Assembly (NCBI RefSeq): GCF_018613695.1
Contig: NZ_JAGGPR010000003.1
Coordinates: forward strand, 620,452-684,451
Length of the DNA: 64,000 nt
Origin: Arthrobacter sp. ISL-95
Lineage (GTDB): Bacteria > Actinomycetota > Actinomycetes > Actinomycetales > Micrococcaceae
Direction of reading: 5' to 3'
Shown here: piece by piece, positions 50,520-59,961 of the stretch
Layout: the number at the start of each line of letters is the position of its first letter
Numbering within the stretch: the first letter of the stretch is position 1
Notes under the pieces: model-generated
What the model was told of the DNA's origin: nothing
The model's database searches: none
Seen by the model: only the letters and a program-made list of their open reading frames with translations
Position numbers and translations under genes: made by a program

Positions 50520-52622
50520 CTAGACCCCCAGCTCCTCAGGCAAAGCAACGTCCTCGCCCAGAACCTGCTTGGCCAGGAAGTGCTCAACCACCCCGTACCA
50601 GACCTTCGCATGCTGTGGCTGGAGGACCCAGTGGTTTTCGTCAGGGAAGTACAGGAAGCGGTGCGGGCTTTGGCCGTTCTCGTCAGCCGGCAGTTGGGAT
50701 GAGGACAGGAGCTCGTACCAGAGGCGAAGGCCTTCTCCGATGGGAACGCGGTAGTCCTTGTCGCCGTGGATGACCAGCATGGGAGTCTTAATGTTGCCCA
50801 CGTTGAGGTGCGGCGAGTTCTCCATCGCCATTTCCACGGTCATTTCCTTGAGCCAGTACTGGGCTGCGTCGGTGGTGGGGCCGAATTGGTCCAGTGCCCA
50901 CAGGCTTGCGTGGGTGACGATCGCTTTGAATCGGTCGGTTTGCCCGGCAACCCAGTTGGCCATGTAGCCTCCGAAGGACCCACCCATGGCAGCAGTGCGC
51001 GATTCGTCAATGTCCGGCCGCGCAACTACGGCGTCGGTGATGGCCAGGAGGTCGGTGAACGGCTTCTTTCCCCATTCGCCCCAACCGCGCTGGATGAACT
51101 CCTGGCCGTAGCCGGTGGAGAGCGCGGGGTCGGGCAGGAGGACGGCGTACCCCTTGGCCACAAGCAACCACGGGTTCCAGCGCCATGTCCAGGCGTTCCA
51201 TGAGCCCAGAGGCCCGCCATGGATCCACAGCAGGAGGGGTACGGGTTTGTCCGTGGACGCTTCCTCGGGGAGCGCGAGGTACGCAGGAACACGGGAGCCA
51301 TCTTCGGCAGTAGTCTCCAAGCGTTCCAACCTGCCCTTGAAGACAGGCCGCTCCGCCGGCGCCTGCAACCGGAGGACCTCAGCGGTGGAGAGATCAATCC
51401 GGACGGCCTCGGCGGGGAACTCGTACGAGCTCCGGAGCGCATACGCAATGGCTCCGTCAGGAGAAACCACGACGTCGGAATAGGCGGCGGCGTCCTCCGT
51501 CACCCGCGTGACCGAACCGTCAGTGACGTTGATCCGGAAAACCGGCGACGCGCCGTCGTCGTCCGCTGTGACAAGCACCGCGCTGCCGTCCGGGAGCCAG
51601 GCGACGGGGTTGGCCCAACGGTCCCATTGATGCGCGAGTGGCTCCAGGTCTGTGGTCTCACCGCCGGCGACGTTCAGCAGGTGAAGCTTCACCTGGGGTG
51701 CCTGCGTGGGCGTCGTATCGCTCTCGCTCTGCACTACCAACCATCTGTTGTCGGGGCTCACCGGGCCGGGGAAGTAGCTCATGCCCTGGTGGTCAAGCAG
51801 CACCTCGACCGCCCCGGTGGCGACGTCGACGGCGGCGAGCACCTCACGGCTGTCAGCCTTCGCGAGCGCCTTGGTCATGCTGGTGAAGATGGTCTTGCCG
51901 TCCGGGCTCACCACTGTCTTGGCTTCACGCAGCGAACCTCCGACGCCGGGTGTCAGGTTCCGGAGTCGGAGCGGCGCTGACGAGTCCACGGTAGACGGCT
52001 TGCCAGGGGCATCTTCTTCGCCCTGTTCCACTGCGAAGATCCGGGGCTCGGCCGGGCCGAGGTCGGCATCCCAGTAGCGGACCGGGTAGCCGCTGTGCAG
52101 GATGGCCGAGACCTTGTTGTCCTTGCGGGCTTTGCGCCGTTCTTCGTCGCTCTCCTCGTCCGCTGATCCGGCCAGGACCTCGGCGTTGACGAACGTGGCA
52201 TCGGCGCCCTTGGCAGCCATGACAGAACCGATGCCGCCCGAACGTGAGAGCACCACGCGAGCCTCCCCACCGTCAGCGGGCAGCAGCCATAGCGCGTTCA
52301 CGGGGTCCGCGTCAGGGCTGTCCGGATCAGGGCGAGCCGAGGTGAAGTACAGGTCACCGTTGGCAGCGAAAACGGCACCGGCTTCGCCTTTTGAGCTGCG
52401 GGTGATGCGGCGGGCGTGGTTCCGGCCACTGGGGTCCAGCTCCCAGAGCGCGGTGGCGAATTCGGTTCCTTTGCCGTTCAGCGTTGTAACGGTGGTGACC
52501 AGGCGCTTGCCATCGGGGCTGAGGGTGAGGCCACCAACCCGAGGGATGGCGAGGTAGTGGTCAATGTGGTGAAAGGCAGTTTCGGGCTGCTCGCCCCGTG
52601 CGTGCGTGTCAGCAGAGTCCAT
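50520..52622 (-). CDS. S9 family prolyl oligopeptidase-like serine peptidase
   Basis: 700 residues from the ATG at 52622 (a GTG five codons earlier is possible). The N-terminal part is a beta-propeller (repeats such as LTLSPDGKRLVTTV, VVSPDGKTIFTSM, PVSPDNRWLVVQS). The C-terminal alpha/beta-hydrolase domain carries the Ser in GGSFGGYMAN, Asp in IHGDKDYRVP and His in DENHWVLQPQH. It cleaves short peptides, probably after Pro or as an acylaminoacyl peptidase; cytoplasmic, no signal peptide. Confidence 0.93.
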   Translation of the reverse strand: MDSADTHARGEQPETAFHHIDHYLAIPRVGGLTLSPDGKRLVTTVTTLNGKGTEFATALWELDPSGRNHARRITRSSKGEAGAVFAANGDLYFTSARPDPDSPDADPVNALWLLPADGGEARVVLSRSGGIGSVMAAKGADATFVNAEVLAGSADEESDEERRKARKDNKVSAILHSGYPVRYWDADLGPAEPRIFAVEQGEEDAPGKPSTVDSSAPLRLRNLTPGVGGSLREAKTVVSPDGKTIFTSMTKALAKADSREVLAAVDVATGAVEVLLDHQGMSYFPGPVSPDNRWLVVQSESDTTPTQAPQVKLHLLNVAGGETTDLEPLAHQWDRWANPVAWLPDGSAVLVTADDDGASPVFRINVTDGSVTRVTEDAAAYSDVVVSPDGAIAYALRSSYEFPAEAVRIDLSTAEVLRLQAPAERPVFKGRLERLETTAEDGSRVPAYLALPEEASTDKPVPLLLWIHGGPLGSWNAWTWRWNPWLLVAKGYAVLLPDPALSTGYGQEFIQRGWGEWGKKPFTDLLAITDAVVARPDIDESRTAAMGGSFGGYMANWVAGQTDRFKAIVTHASLWALDQFGPTTDAAQYWLKEMTVEMAMENSPHLNVGNIKTPMLVIHGDKDYRVPIGEGLRLWYELLSSSQLPADENGQSPHRFLYFPDENHWVLQPQHAKVWYGVVEHFLAKQVLGEDVALPEELGV

Positions 52623-52751
52623 GGTCCGATTCAACACGTAATGTGCCGCCGATCACAGAGTGGTTCACTCACAGTGAAACAGTACTTTCACATATTCACC
52701 CCGCTGAGTCGCAGCACAGCGCGTCATGAGTGCTCTCAACACGCTCTACGG

Positions 52752-53987
52752 CTACTTGGATGGGAGATTCCGCAGGGCCTCCACCACGGGCACCGTTCCG
52801 TCCTCCCCGGCGATGGCGGCCCCCACCGCCGCGGCCCGTTGCGTGTACGACGCCGTGCTGACAGTTTCCATGATCGCGTCACCGAGGCGCCCCGGAGTCA
52901 GCTTCTTATGGGGAATCGGCTGGGGACCCGCCCCGAGGGCCGCGATCCGGGACGCCCAGAGCGGCTGGTCCGTGTAAACCGGGACGCCTAGGGCCGGCAC
53001 CCCCGCGCGGAAGCCGGCCGCGGTGGTTCCCGCTCCGGCATGATGAACCACGGCCGCCATCTGCGGGAACAACCACTCATGGGGAACGCTCCCGACGCCA
53101 ATCGCGTCGTCACCCAGCACACCCTCGGCCCCCTGCACTCCTTCTACCCCTTGCACTACAGCCCGCACTCCGGCACGTCGGGTGGCCTCGAGGATGAAGG
53201 CAGGATCGATGTGGGCGCTGCTTCCAAAACCAACAAAAACGGGCGGTGGGCCGTCGGCAAGGAAAGCCACCAGATCCGCCGGAGGCTGCCAGCCTGCCTC
53301 CATCGCCGGCCACCAGTATCCAGCCATCACCAGGCCCGCGTGCCAATCCGCGGGCCTTGGCAGGACTGAAGGACTAATGCCGTGAAGAATAGTGGCGCGC
53401 GCTTTACGACGACGGCGCTCACCGGCCGCGCGGCTCTGCTTGCCCAGTCCCAGCTCCTTGCGAAGGCGTGCACTGGGGGCGTCATGGGGAGCCGGACCCG
53501 CAGCTGCGCGCTCACCAATAATTCTGTTTCCCCACGCGCCAAGGCTTCGGGCCGAATTCATGATGACCGGCGGATATGCTGCGCTCGGCTCCGTGGGCTG
53601 CAGATGTGCGCCGATAGCCGGAATGCCCATGGCTTCTGCAATATCGTACGCATAGGGTGCCACCGAATTAGCCAAGATCACGTCGGCGCCGGCCTCAGCC
53701 GCAGCCAGGGTTCCGGTGGCGGCGTCGTCCATGTATTCAGTGAGTTTTCGCCAGAAGGTGAGCATGCCCGAAGATGATGCCTTGGTGCCGGGGGCCGGCT
53801 GCCTGATCAGCCCCTCCAGATCCCCCGGCAGCGGCCTGAACTCGCAACCTGACTCAACAACCAGGGGCGCGTAGGCAGGGTTGGCCGCGATGGCAACCTC
53901 AAACCCCAGGCCCTGCAGCCGGCTCCCGAGCCCGGCCATGGGCGCAACATCGCCCCGCGTGCCTGGAGTCACCATAAGTACCCGCAT
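52752..53987 (-). CDS. Glycosyltransferase, GT1/GT28-like (UDP-glucuronosyl/sterol-glucosyl type)
   Basis: 411 residues from the ATG at 53987. The N-terminal MRVLMVTPGTRGDVAPMAGLG and the C-terminal donor-binding signature VVHHAGAGTTAAGFRAGVPALGVPVYTDQPLWASR are those of GT1 enzymes that glycosylate lipids, sterols, macrolides or xenobiotics. The divergent TetR gene, 55 bp away with an operator between, suggests induction by the acceptor compound. It may act in detoxification or resistance (inference). Confidence 0.92.
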   Translation of the reverse strand: MRVLMVTPGTRGDVAPMAGLGSRLQGLGFEVAIAANPAYAPLVVESGCEFRPLPGDLEGLIRQPAPGTKASSSGMLTFWRKLTEYMDDAATGTLAAAEAGADVILANSVAPYAYDIAEAMGIPAIGAHLQPTEPSAAYPPVIMNSARSLGAWGNRIIGERAAAGPAPHDAPSARLRKELGLGKQSRAAGERRRRKARATILHGISPSVLPRPADWHAGLVMAGYWWPAMEAGWQPPADLVAFLADGPPPVFVGFGSSAHIDPAFILEATRRAGVRAVVQGVEGVQGAEGVLGDDAIGVGSVPHEWLFPQMAAVVHHAGAGTTAAGFRAGVPALGVPVYTDQPLWASRIAALGAGPQPIPHKKLTPGRLGDAIMETVSTASYTQRAAAVGAAIAGEDGTVPVVEALRNLPSK

Positions 53988-54006
53988 GCCGTCCCGCTTT
54001 CTTCGA

Positions 54007-54027
54007 ATTGCGATCACCGTTCGCAAT
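54007..54027. promoter_or_regulatory. TetR operator between glycosyltransferase and TetR genes
   Basis: Perfect 7-bp arms ATTGCGA and TCGCAAT with a 7-nt spacer, centred in the 55-bp divergent region. Position and symmetry are as expected for a TetR dimer controlling both genes. Confidence 0.6.
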
Positions 54028-54042
54028 CAAGAATAGAGTGAA

Positions 54043-54795
54043 ATGGGAACAAGAACAAACCACCTCAACCCAATGAAAGGCGGTGCCGGATTGCCAGCCC
54101 ACGATCCCACGGACGTCTGGCGGCGCCCTGAACGCTCGCCCGTCGGCCCCAAACCGGAACACTCCCGGAACGGAATTGCGACGGCGGCACTCCGGATTGC
54201 CGATCAGGAAGGCTTGGCAGCGGTCTCCATACGGCGGGTTGCAGCCAGCATCGGTGCAGGCGCCGCCTCCCTCTACCGGTACGTGAAATCACACGATGAA
54301 CTGGTTGAACTGATGATGGATGCAGTCGCCGGAGAGTACCAACTTGAGGCAGACGGAGAACATCCGCGGGGGCGACTTCTGGACCTTGCCCATCAGGGAC
54401 GCGACATCATGCACCGCCACCCCTGGCTGGCACCGCTGCTGCTGACCCGCCCGTCCATGGGCCCCAACTCCTTGCGCTTCCTGGACGCCGCTTTAGCCGC
54501 CTTGGCACCGGTGGACCTTTCAGGGCCGGCAAAACTCCAGATCGTGGCCATGATGTCGGCCATAACGTCGGCATTCGTGCAGAACGAACTGGCTTCCTTG
54601 ACTTCATCGGGTCCGGATGAAAACGCCTCGGCAAACCGCGGCCAGTACATCATTGACGCCCTCCAGGCCGGAGAATATCCACATCTGGCCGCAGCAATGG
54701 CAGGACACTCTGCTACAGGCGACGCGGACGAACAATTCACCAGTGCCATCACGAATTACCTGACGGGCGCAGGCATTCCGATTCAGCTCAGCTGA
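54043..54795 (+). CDS. TetR/AcrR family regulator
   Basis: 250 residues. An N-terminal extension of about 40 residues (Pro/Arg-rich) precedes the helix-turn-helix (IATAALRIADQEGLAAVSIRRVAASIGAGAASLYRYV), then a TetR_C-type ligand domain. The extension is unusual; a later ATG (54073) would shorten it. It is divergent from the glycosyltransferase gene and likely represses it. It ends just before the clpC terminator, with which it converges. Confidence 0.9.
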   Translation: MGTRTNHLNPMKGGAGLPAHDPTDVWRRPERSPVGPKPEHSRNGIATAALRIADQEGLAAVSIRRVAASIGAGAASLYRYVKSHDELVELMMDAVAGEYQLEADGEHPRGRLLDLAHQGRDIMHRHPWLAPLLLTRPSMGPNSLRFLDAALAALAPVDLSGPAKLQIVAMMSAITSAFVQNELASLTSSGPDENASANRGQYIIDALQAGEYPHLAAAMAGHSATGDADEQFTSAITNYLTGAGIPIQLS

Positions 54796-54821
54796 CCCCT
54801 CACGCCCTGTTCCAACGCAAA

Positions 54822-54856
54822 AGCCCCGCCCGCTCCTTTATGGAGCGGGCGGGGCT
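54822..54856 (-). terminator. Terminator of clpC
   Basis: Perfect 15-bp stem AGCCCCGCCCGCTCC / GGAGCGGGCGGGGCT, 5-nt loop, followed on the minus strand by TTTTGCGTT. Lies between convergent clpC and the TetR gene. Confidence 0.85.
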
Positions 54857-54870
54857 AAGTGCTATTGCGC

Positions 54871-57363
54871 TTACGCGGTGGGAGCGATCTCCGGGATACG
54901 CGGCTTAGCGTTACCTGCGAACGTGAACTTGGCGTCGTCACCTTCGCCGTCAACGTCCACCACAACGATGTCGCCGGCGTGGATTTCACCGAACAGGATC
55001 TTCTCGGACAGCTGGTCCTCGATCTCGCGCTGGATGGTGCGGCGAAGCGGCCGGGCACCCATTGCGGGATCGTAACCACGTGTGGCCAGGAGGACCTTGG
55101 CAGCAGGGGTGAGCTCGATGCCCATGTCCTTGTCCTTGAGGCGACGCTCCAAGCGGTTGACGAACAGGTCCACGATCTCGATGATCTCGTCCTGCGTCAG
55201 CTGCGGGAACACCACGACGTCGTCAACACGGTTGAGGAACTCGGGACGGAAGTGCTGCTTGAGCTCTTCGGTAACCCGTGCCCGCATCCGGTTGTAGCCG
55301 GTCTGGGTGTCCGTGCCGGACTGGAAGCCCGTGGCCACGCTCTTGGAGATATCGCGGGTACCAAGGTTGGTGGTCATGATGATCACGGTGTTCTTGAAGT
55401 CCACCACTCGGCCCTGGGAGTCGGTCAGTCGACCGTCTTCCAGGATCTGCAGCAGCGAGTTGAAGAGGTCCGCGTGGGCCTTTTCCACTTCGTCGAACAG
55501 GACCACGGAGAACGGACGCCGGCGGACCTTCTCGGTCAGCTGGCCGCCTTCTTCGTAGCCAACGTAGCCCGGAGGTGCACCGAAGAGACGCGAAACCGTG
55601 TGCTTCTCGGAGTACTCGGACATGTCCAGGGTGATGAGGGCATCCTCTTCACCGAACAGGAACTCGGCAAGTGCCTTGGCGAGCTCGGTCTTGCCGACGC
55701 CGGTGGGGCCGGCGAAGATGAACGAGCCACCCGGACGCTTGGGGTCCTTCAGGCCTGCACGGGTGCGGCGGATGGCCTGGGACAGGGCCTTGATGGCCTC
55801 ATTTTGGCCGACGACGCGCTTGTGCAGTTCGTCTTCCATCTTGAGTAGACGTGAGGACTCTTCCTCGGTGAGCTTGAAGACCGGGATGCCTGTGGAGTTC
55901 GCAAGAACTTCAGCAATCAGGTCCTCGTCAACCTCGGAGATGTCGTCCATGCCGCCGGACTTCCAGGTGCGTTCCTTCTCTGCGCGTTCGGCAATGAGCT
56001 TCTGCTCCTTGTCGCGCAGCGACGCAGCACCCTCAAAGTCCTGGGCGTCGATCGCGGATTCCTTCTCCATCTTCACGTCCGCGATGCGCTCGTCCATGGC
56101 CTTGAGCTCCGGCGGAGCGGTCATGCGACGGATGCGCAGGCGTGCGCCGGCCTCATCGATGAGGTCGATCGCCTTGTCCGGCAGGAAGCGGTCCGAGATG
56201 TAGCGTTCGGCCAGTTGCGCAGCGGAGGCGAGGGCGCCGTCGGTAATCGTCACGCGGTGGTGTGCCTCGTAACGGTCACGCAGGCCCTTGAGAATCTCGA
56301 TCGCGTGAGCGACGGAGGGTTCCTTGACCTGGATCGGCTGGAAGCGACGCTCAAGCGCGGCGTCCTTCTCAATGTGCTTGCGGTACTCATCCAGCGTGGT
56401 GGCACCAATGGTCTGGAGCTCACCGCGGGCCAGCATCGGCTTCAGGATGGACGCAGCATCAATGGCACCTTCAGCAGCACCTGCACCAACGAGGGTGTGG
56501 ATCTCGTCAATGAAGAGGATGATGTCGCCGCGGGTGCGGATTTCCTTGAGGACCTTCTTCAGGCGCTCTTCGAAGTCACCGCGGTAGCGGGAACCGGCAA
56601 CCAGGGAACCGAGGTCAAGCGTGTACAGCTGCTTGTCCTTGATGGTCTCCGGGACATCACCGCGGACGATCGCCTGGGCGAGGCCTTCGACGACGGCAGT
56701 CTTACCGACGCCGGGCTCACCGATCAGGACCGGGTTGTTCTTGGTACGGCGGGAGAGGACCTGCATGACGCGTTCCATCTCCTGCTCGCGGCCGATCACG
56801 GGATCGAGCTTGTTCTCGCGGGCAGCCTGGGTCAGGTTGCGTCCGAACTGGTCGAGCACGACCGAACCGGCAGGAGTACCTTCCGGCTGTCCCTGACCGG
56901 AGCCGCTGCCTGCGGTCTCCTTGCCCTGGTAGCCGGAGAGCAACTGAATAACCTGCTGGCGGACCCTGTTCAGGTCTGCCCCAAGCTTCACCAGCACCTG
57001 CGCGGCCACGCCTTCGCCTTCGCGAATGAGGCCGAGCAGGATGTGCTCAGTACCGATGTAATTGTGGCCGAGCTGCAGTGCTTCGCGGAGGGAAAGCTCA
57101 AGCACCTTCTTGGCGCGCGGGGTGAAGGGGATGTGGCCGGACGGGGCTTGCTGGCCCTGACCGATGATCTCCTGCACCTGCTCACGAACGCCATCGAGCG
57201 AAATGCTCAGGGACTCGAGCGCCTTGGCAGCAACGCCTTCACCCTCGTGGATCAGACCCAAGAGGATGTGCTCGGTACCGATGTAATTGTGGTTGAGCAT
57301 CCGTGCCTCTTCTTGGGCAAGGACGACCACGCGACGGGCACGGTCCGTAAATCTCTCAAACAT
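54871..57363 (-). CDS. clpC: ATP-dependent Clp protease ATP-binding subunit ClpC
   Basis: 830 residues. Two N-terminal repeats (starting [20 protein letters not shown] and [21 protein letters not shown]), first AAA+ module with Walker [10 protein letters not shown], a middle coiled coil with UVR-type motif ([17 protein letters not shown]), second AAA+ module with GPTGVGKTE, and the C-terminal D2-small domain. It unfolds substrates for ClpP. The ATG has AGGAGTG upstream. Gene order clpC-lsr2-lysS is conserved in actinobacteria. Confidence 0.98.
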   Translation of the reverse strand: MFERFTDRARRVVVLAQEEARMLNHNYIGTEHILLGLIHEGEGVAAKALESLSISLDGVREQVQEIIGQGQQAPSGHIPFTPRAKKVLELSLREALQLGHNYIGTEHILLGLIREGEGVAAQVLVKLGADLNRVRQQVIQLLSGYQGKETAGSGSGQGQPEGTPAGSVVLDQFGRNLTQAARENKLDPVIGREQEMERVMQVLSRRTKNNPVLIGEPGVGKTAVVEGLAQAIVRGDVPETIKDKQLYTLDLGSLVAGSRYRGDFEERLKKVLKEIRTRGDIILFIDEIHTLVGAGAAEGAIDAASILKPMLARGELQTIGATTLDEYRKHIEKDAALERRFQPIQVKEPSVAHAIEILKGLRDRYEAHHRVTITDGALASAAQLAERYISDRFLPDKAIDLIDEAGARLRIRRMTAPPELKAMDERIADVKMEKESAIDAQDFEGAASLRDKEQKLIAERAEKERTWKSGGMDDISEVDEDLIAEVLANSTGIPVFKLTEEESSRLLKMEDELHKRVVGQNEAIKALSQAIRRTRAGLKDPKRPGGSFIFAGPTGVGKTELAKALAEFLFGEEDALITLDMSEYSEKHTVSRLFGAPPGYVGYEEGGQLTEKVRRRPFSVVLFDEVEKAHADLFNSLLQILEDGRLTDSQGRVVDFKNTVIIMTTNLGTRDISKSVATGFQSGTDTQTGYNRMRARVTEELKQHFRPEFLNRVDDVVVFPQLTQDEIIEIVDLFVNRLERRLKDKDMGIELTPAAKVLLATRGYDPAMGARPLRRTIQREIEDQLSEKILFGEIHAGDIVVVDVDGEGDDAKFTFAGNAKPRIPEIAPTA

Positions 57364-57427
57364 TTCGCCACACTCCTAGCTACGACGTACTTTGATGCTA
57401 CGTGTCCGGGAAGCACTTTTGGGGCGT

Positions 57428-57445
57428 GTTCGCCACAGGGGAAAC
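57428..57445 (-). promoter_or_regulatory. Possible ClgR-type operator upstream of clpC
   Basis: GTTCGCC-ACAG-GGGAAAC has partial dyad symmetry and resembles the CGC/GCG-cored ClgR sites known in front of clp genes in Corynebacterium and Mycobacterium, with a few mismatches. About 65 bp upstream of the clpC ATG. Weak evidence. Confidence 0.3.
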
Positions 57446-57683
57446 ATGACGTGATTGCGGAATAAAACCGACTCCAGCCCTTGACCTCTGCCAGCCCGCG
57501 GTGGGATCCTGCCGCCCTGCCTGACATGGTGCAGCGGCGGCCGGCCCCGGGTTCTTCCCCAAGTCCCGTGCGCGGCTTTGTTGGAAGCCTTTAGTGCCGG
57601 CATTCGAAGCTTGAAGACCCCGGCGGATTCACAGGATATTCCAAGCCTTGGGACTGCCGCTTAGAAACTTCGGGCTTAAACGC

Positions 57684-57714
57684 CAATGCCCCGGCAGTGA
57701 CTGCCGGGGCATTG
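57684..57714 (-). terminator. Terminator of lsr2
   Basis: Perfect 14-bp stem CAATGCCCCGGCAG / CTGCCGGGGCATTG with 3-nt loop TGA, starting 11 bp after the lsr2 stop; the minus strand then reads GCGTTTAAG. Confidence 0.8.
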
Positions 57715-57724
57715 AAGCGGTGAA

Positions 57725-58051
57725 TCAGGAATTGGCCTTTTGGTACGCTTCCTGAATTTCAGCCTGAATACGTCCGCGGCTGTTGACCGTGTAACCGTTG
57801 TCACGGGCCCACTGGCGGATTTGCGCGGAATCTTGGTTACGTGCGGCTGTAGCACGGCCCCGGGTTGCCCGGCCGGAAGAAGTCTTCCTTGCCTTTGCGA
57901 CATAGGGCTCCAATGCGTTGCGCAGCGAGGCTGCGTTGGCAGTGGACAGGTCCATCTCGTAGCTCACGCCATCGAGGCCAAAACGGACAGTTTCGTCCGC
58001 GGCTCCTTCATCCAGGTCATCGACGAGGATGATTTTTACTTTCTGTGCCAT
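57725..58051 (-). CDS. lsr2: Lsr2 nucleoid-associated protein
   Basis: 108 residues. N-terminal oligomerisation domain (MAQKVKIILVDDLDEGAADETVRFGLDG begins the conserved fold) and C-terminal DNA-binding domain ending in the minor-groove motif SRGRIQAEI (RGR AT-hook-like). Lsr2 is an H-NS-like xenogeneic silencer of AT-rich DNA in actinobacteria. A basic Arg/Thr linker (GRATRGRATAAR) joins the domains. Single-gene transcript with its own terminator. Confidence 0.96.
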   Translation of the reverse strand: MAQKVKIILVDDLDEGAADETVRFGLDGVSYEMDLSTANAASLRNALEPYVAKARKTSSGRATRGRATAARNQDSAQIRQWARDNGYTVNSRGRIQAEIQEAYQKANS

Positions 58052-58180
58052 GAGGTGCCTCTCATTCGGAGGGTTGGATAATCAGAAATTCCCCGGATTC
58101 CTTTGATGATTATCGTTCACGGCAAGCATGCACGTCAAAGTGTAATTGGATTCTCTTCAGTTAGCTGAACCCAATTGAAG

Positions 58181-58354
58181 CTATTTAGCTGCCGGACCTT
58201 CGGACGCAGGTCCTGAATTTTTCAAATTCGCTTCAGCCTGCGCCTTGGCTTCGGCCTGCCGTTCCGATTTGTCCGCATTGAAGATCGACTTCATGGCAAA
58301 CCAGAAGATCAATCCCACCACAATGGATGGCGCCAGGACTGCGATGTACTCCAT
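58181..58354 (-). CDS. Small single-pass membrane protein (57 aa)
   Basis: Starts MEYIAVLAPSIVVGLIFWFA with ATG at 58354, 2 bp after the lysS stop on the same strand, so it is very likely co-transcribed with lysS. One N-terminal membrane helix (residues 3-20) is followed by an Ala/Glu/Lys-rich cytoplasmic helix (ERQAEAKAQAEANLK) and a Gly/Pro-rich end. The stop at 58181 is TAG. Function unknown; comparable short proteins occur at this position in relatives as far as I recall. Confidence 0.7.
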   Translation of the reverse strand: MEYIAVLAPSIVVGLIFWFAMKSIFNADKSERQAEAKAQAEANLKNSGPASEGPAAK

Positions 58355-58356
58355 AA

Positions 58357-59886
58357 TCAGTGACCTTCAGGCTTCAGCAATGGGAAAAGGATGGTTTCGC
58401 GGATACCGGCACCGGTGAACAGCATCACCAGACGGTCAATACCCAGCCCGATGCCACCCATGGGCGGTGCACCGTATTCAAGGGCCCGGAGGAAGTCCTC
58501 ATCCAACTGCATGGCTTCCTCGTCGCCCGCAGCGGAGCGGCGGGATTGCTCTGTGAGGCGTTCACGCTGGATCACGGGGTCAATGAGCTCAGAGAACGCC
58601 GTACCGCGCTCCATGCCGCCAATAATCAGGTCCCAAGCCTCGATGAGCCGGCCGTCTTCGCGGTGCGGGCGCGCCAGGGGCTGGGCGGAGGGCGGGTAGT
58701 CGTACACAAACGTGGGGTTCAGCAATGTGGGTTCCACGATCTCGCCGAACAGTTCCACCACGATCTTCTCGGCGTCCCACTTGGGGTCCACCTTGACCTC
58801 GTGCTTGGCAGCAATTGCCAGCAACTCATCCACGGTGGTGTCCGGAGTAATTTCAATTCCCACTGCTTCGGAAATACCCGGGTACACCGAAATCCAAGCC
58901 CATTCGCCGTCGAGGTTAATTTCACCCGCGTCCGTCTGGATGGTGCGTGTACCTACGACGTCGGCCACATTCAGGATGATTTCCTTCATGCGCTCGGCCA
59001 TGACGAACTGGTCCGCCCACGCTTCGTAGCATTCGAGGGTGGTGAATTCGGGGCTGTGCGTGGAGTCCACGCCTTCGTTACGGAAGACCCGGCCCATGTC
59101 ATACACGCGGTCAATGCCGCCAACAACGGCGCGCTTGAGGAAGAGCTCAGTGGCGATGCGGAGGGTCATCTTCTGATCGAACGCGTTCATGTGCGTCTCG
59201 AACGGACGGGCAGTAGCGCCGCCGTGGACCAGCTGCAGGATCGGAGTCTCCACCTCCACGTAGCCGTGGCGGTCAAGGGTGTCACGGACTGAACGGGTGA
59301 TGGCGGCACGCTTGTAAACCATTTCGCGGGCTTCGTCGCGGACCATGAGATCCACATAACGCTGCCGAACACGGGTTTCTTCATTCAGTTCTGCGTGCAG
59401 GACCGGCAGCGGGCGCAGTGCCTTGGATGCCATGGACCAGGAGTCGGCCATGACAGACAGTTCGCCGCGACGGGATGAGATGACCTCGCCCTTGATAAAG
59501 ACGTGGTCGCCAAGGTCAACAAGGGCCTTCCAGTCGGCAAGTGCTTCCTCACCAACGTTGGCAAGGCTCAGCATCGCCTGCAGGCGCACACCCATGCCGT
59601 CAACGCCGCCCTCCTGGAGGGTTGCGAAGCACAGCTTGCCGGTGTTGCGGACGAACACTACGCGGCCGGTGACGCCCACCATCTCGCCGGTGGTTTCGTC
59701 GGCTTCAAGATGTGCGTATTTCTCGCGGATTTCGCTCAGGGAATGGGTCCGTTCAACACCCACCGGATAGGCCTCGGTGCCGCGCTCCATCAGCTTGGCG
59801 CGCTTCTCCATACGGATGCGCATTTGCTCGCTGGCATCGATGGGCTCTGCGGAGGTGTTCTGGGCGGGGGTGTTTGCGGAAGTCAC
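58357..59886 (-). CDS. lysS: Lysyl-tRNA synthetase, class II
   Basis: 509 residues from a GTG. An OB-fold anticodon-binding domain at about 60-170 is followed by the class II catalytic core: motif 2 is FRNEGVDSTHSPEFTTLECYEAW and motif 3 is GGIGLGIDRLVMLFTG, ending PLLKPEGH. It charges tRNA-Lys, one of which lies in this window at 21173-21245. No tRNA-responsive leader is visible in the 75 bp upstream. Confidence 0.97.
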   Translation of the reverse strand: MTSANTPAQNTSAEPIDASEQMRIRMEKRAKLMERGTEAYPVGVERTHSLSEIREKYAHLEADETTGEMVGVTGRVVFVRNTGKLCFATLQEGGVDGMGVRLQAMLSLANVGEEALADWKALVDLGDHVFIKGEVISSRRGELSVMADSWSMASKALRPLPVLHAELNEETRVRQRYVDLMVRDEAREMVYKRAAITRSVRDTLDRHGYVEVETPILQLVHGGATARPFETHMNAFDQKMTLRIATELFLKRAVVGGIDRVYDMGRVFRNEGVDSTHSPEFTTLECYEAWADQFVMAERMKEIILNVADVVGTRTIQTDAGEINLDGEWAWISVYPGISEAVGIEITPDTTVDELLAIAAKHEVKVDPKWDAEKIVVELFGEIVEPTLLNPTFVYDYPPSAQPLARPHREDGRLIEAWDLIIGGMERGTAFSELIDPVIQRERLTEQSRRSAAGDEEAMQLDEDFLRALEYGAPPMGGIGLGIDRLVMLFTGAGIRETILFPLLKPEGH

Positions 59887-59961
59887 AGTCCTTAAGTTTA
59901 CCGGTGATTACGGACCTTTACTTCCGGGCGCCAAGATCGGGGAAACGCATAGACTCGGGCT

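Larger units (their letters stand above)
57364..57724. other. clpC upstream / lsr2 downstream region, no gene seen
   Basis: 361 bp holding the lsr2 terminator at its right end and presumably the clpC promoter at the left. Open frames here are short, lack start sites and show no protein-like composition. A possible ClgR-like dyad at 57428-57445 is listed separately. Confidence 0.5.

Noticed and set aside
54859..57465. Plus-strand frames opposite clpC
   Set aside because: Both are mirror images of clpC codon bias; clpC is fully supported.
57376..57603. Short minus-strand frames upstream of clpC
   Set aside because: Random-looking His/Arg composition, no ribosome binding site; region is better explained as promoter DNA.
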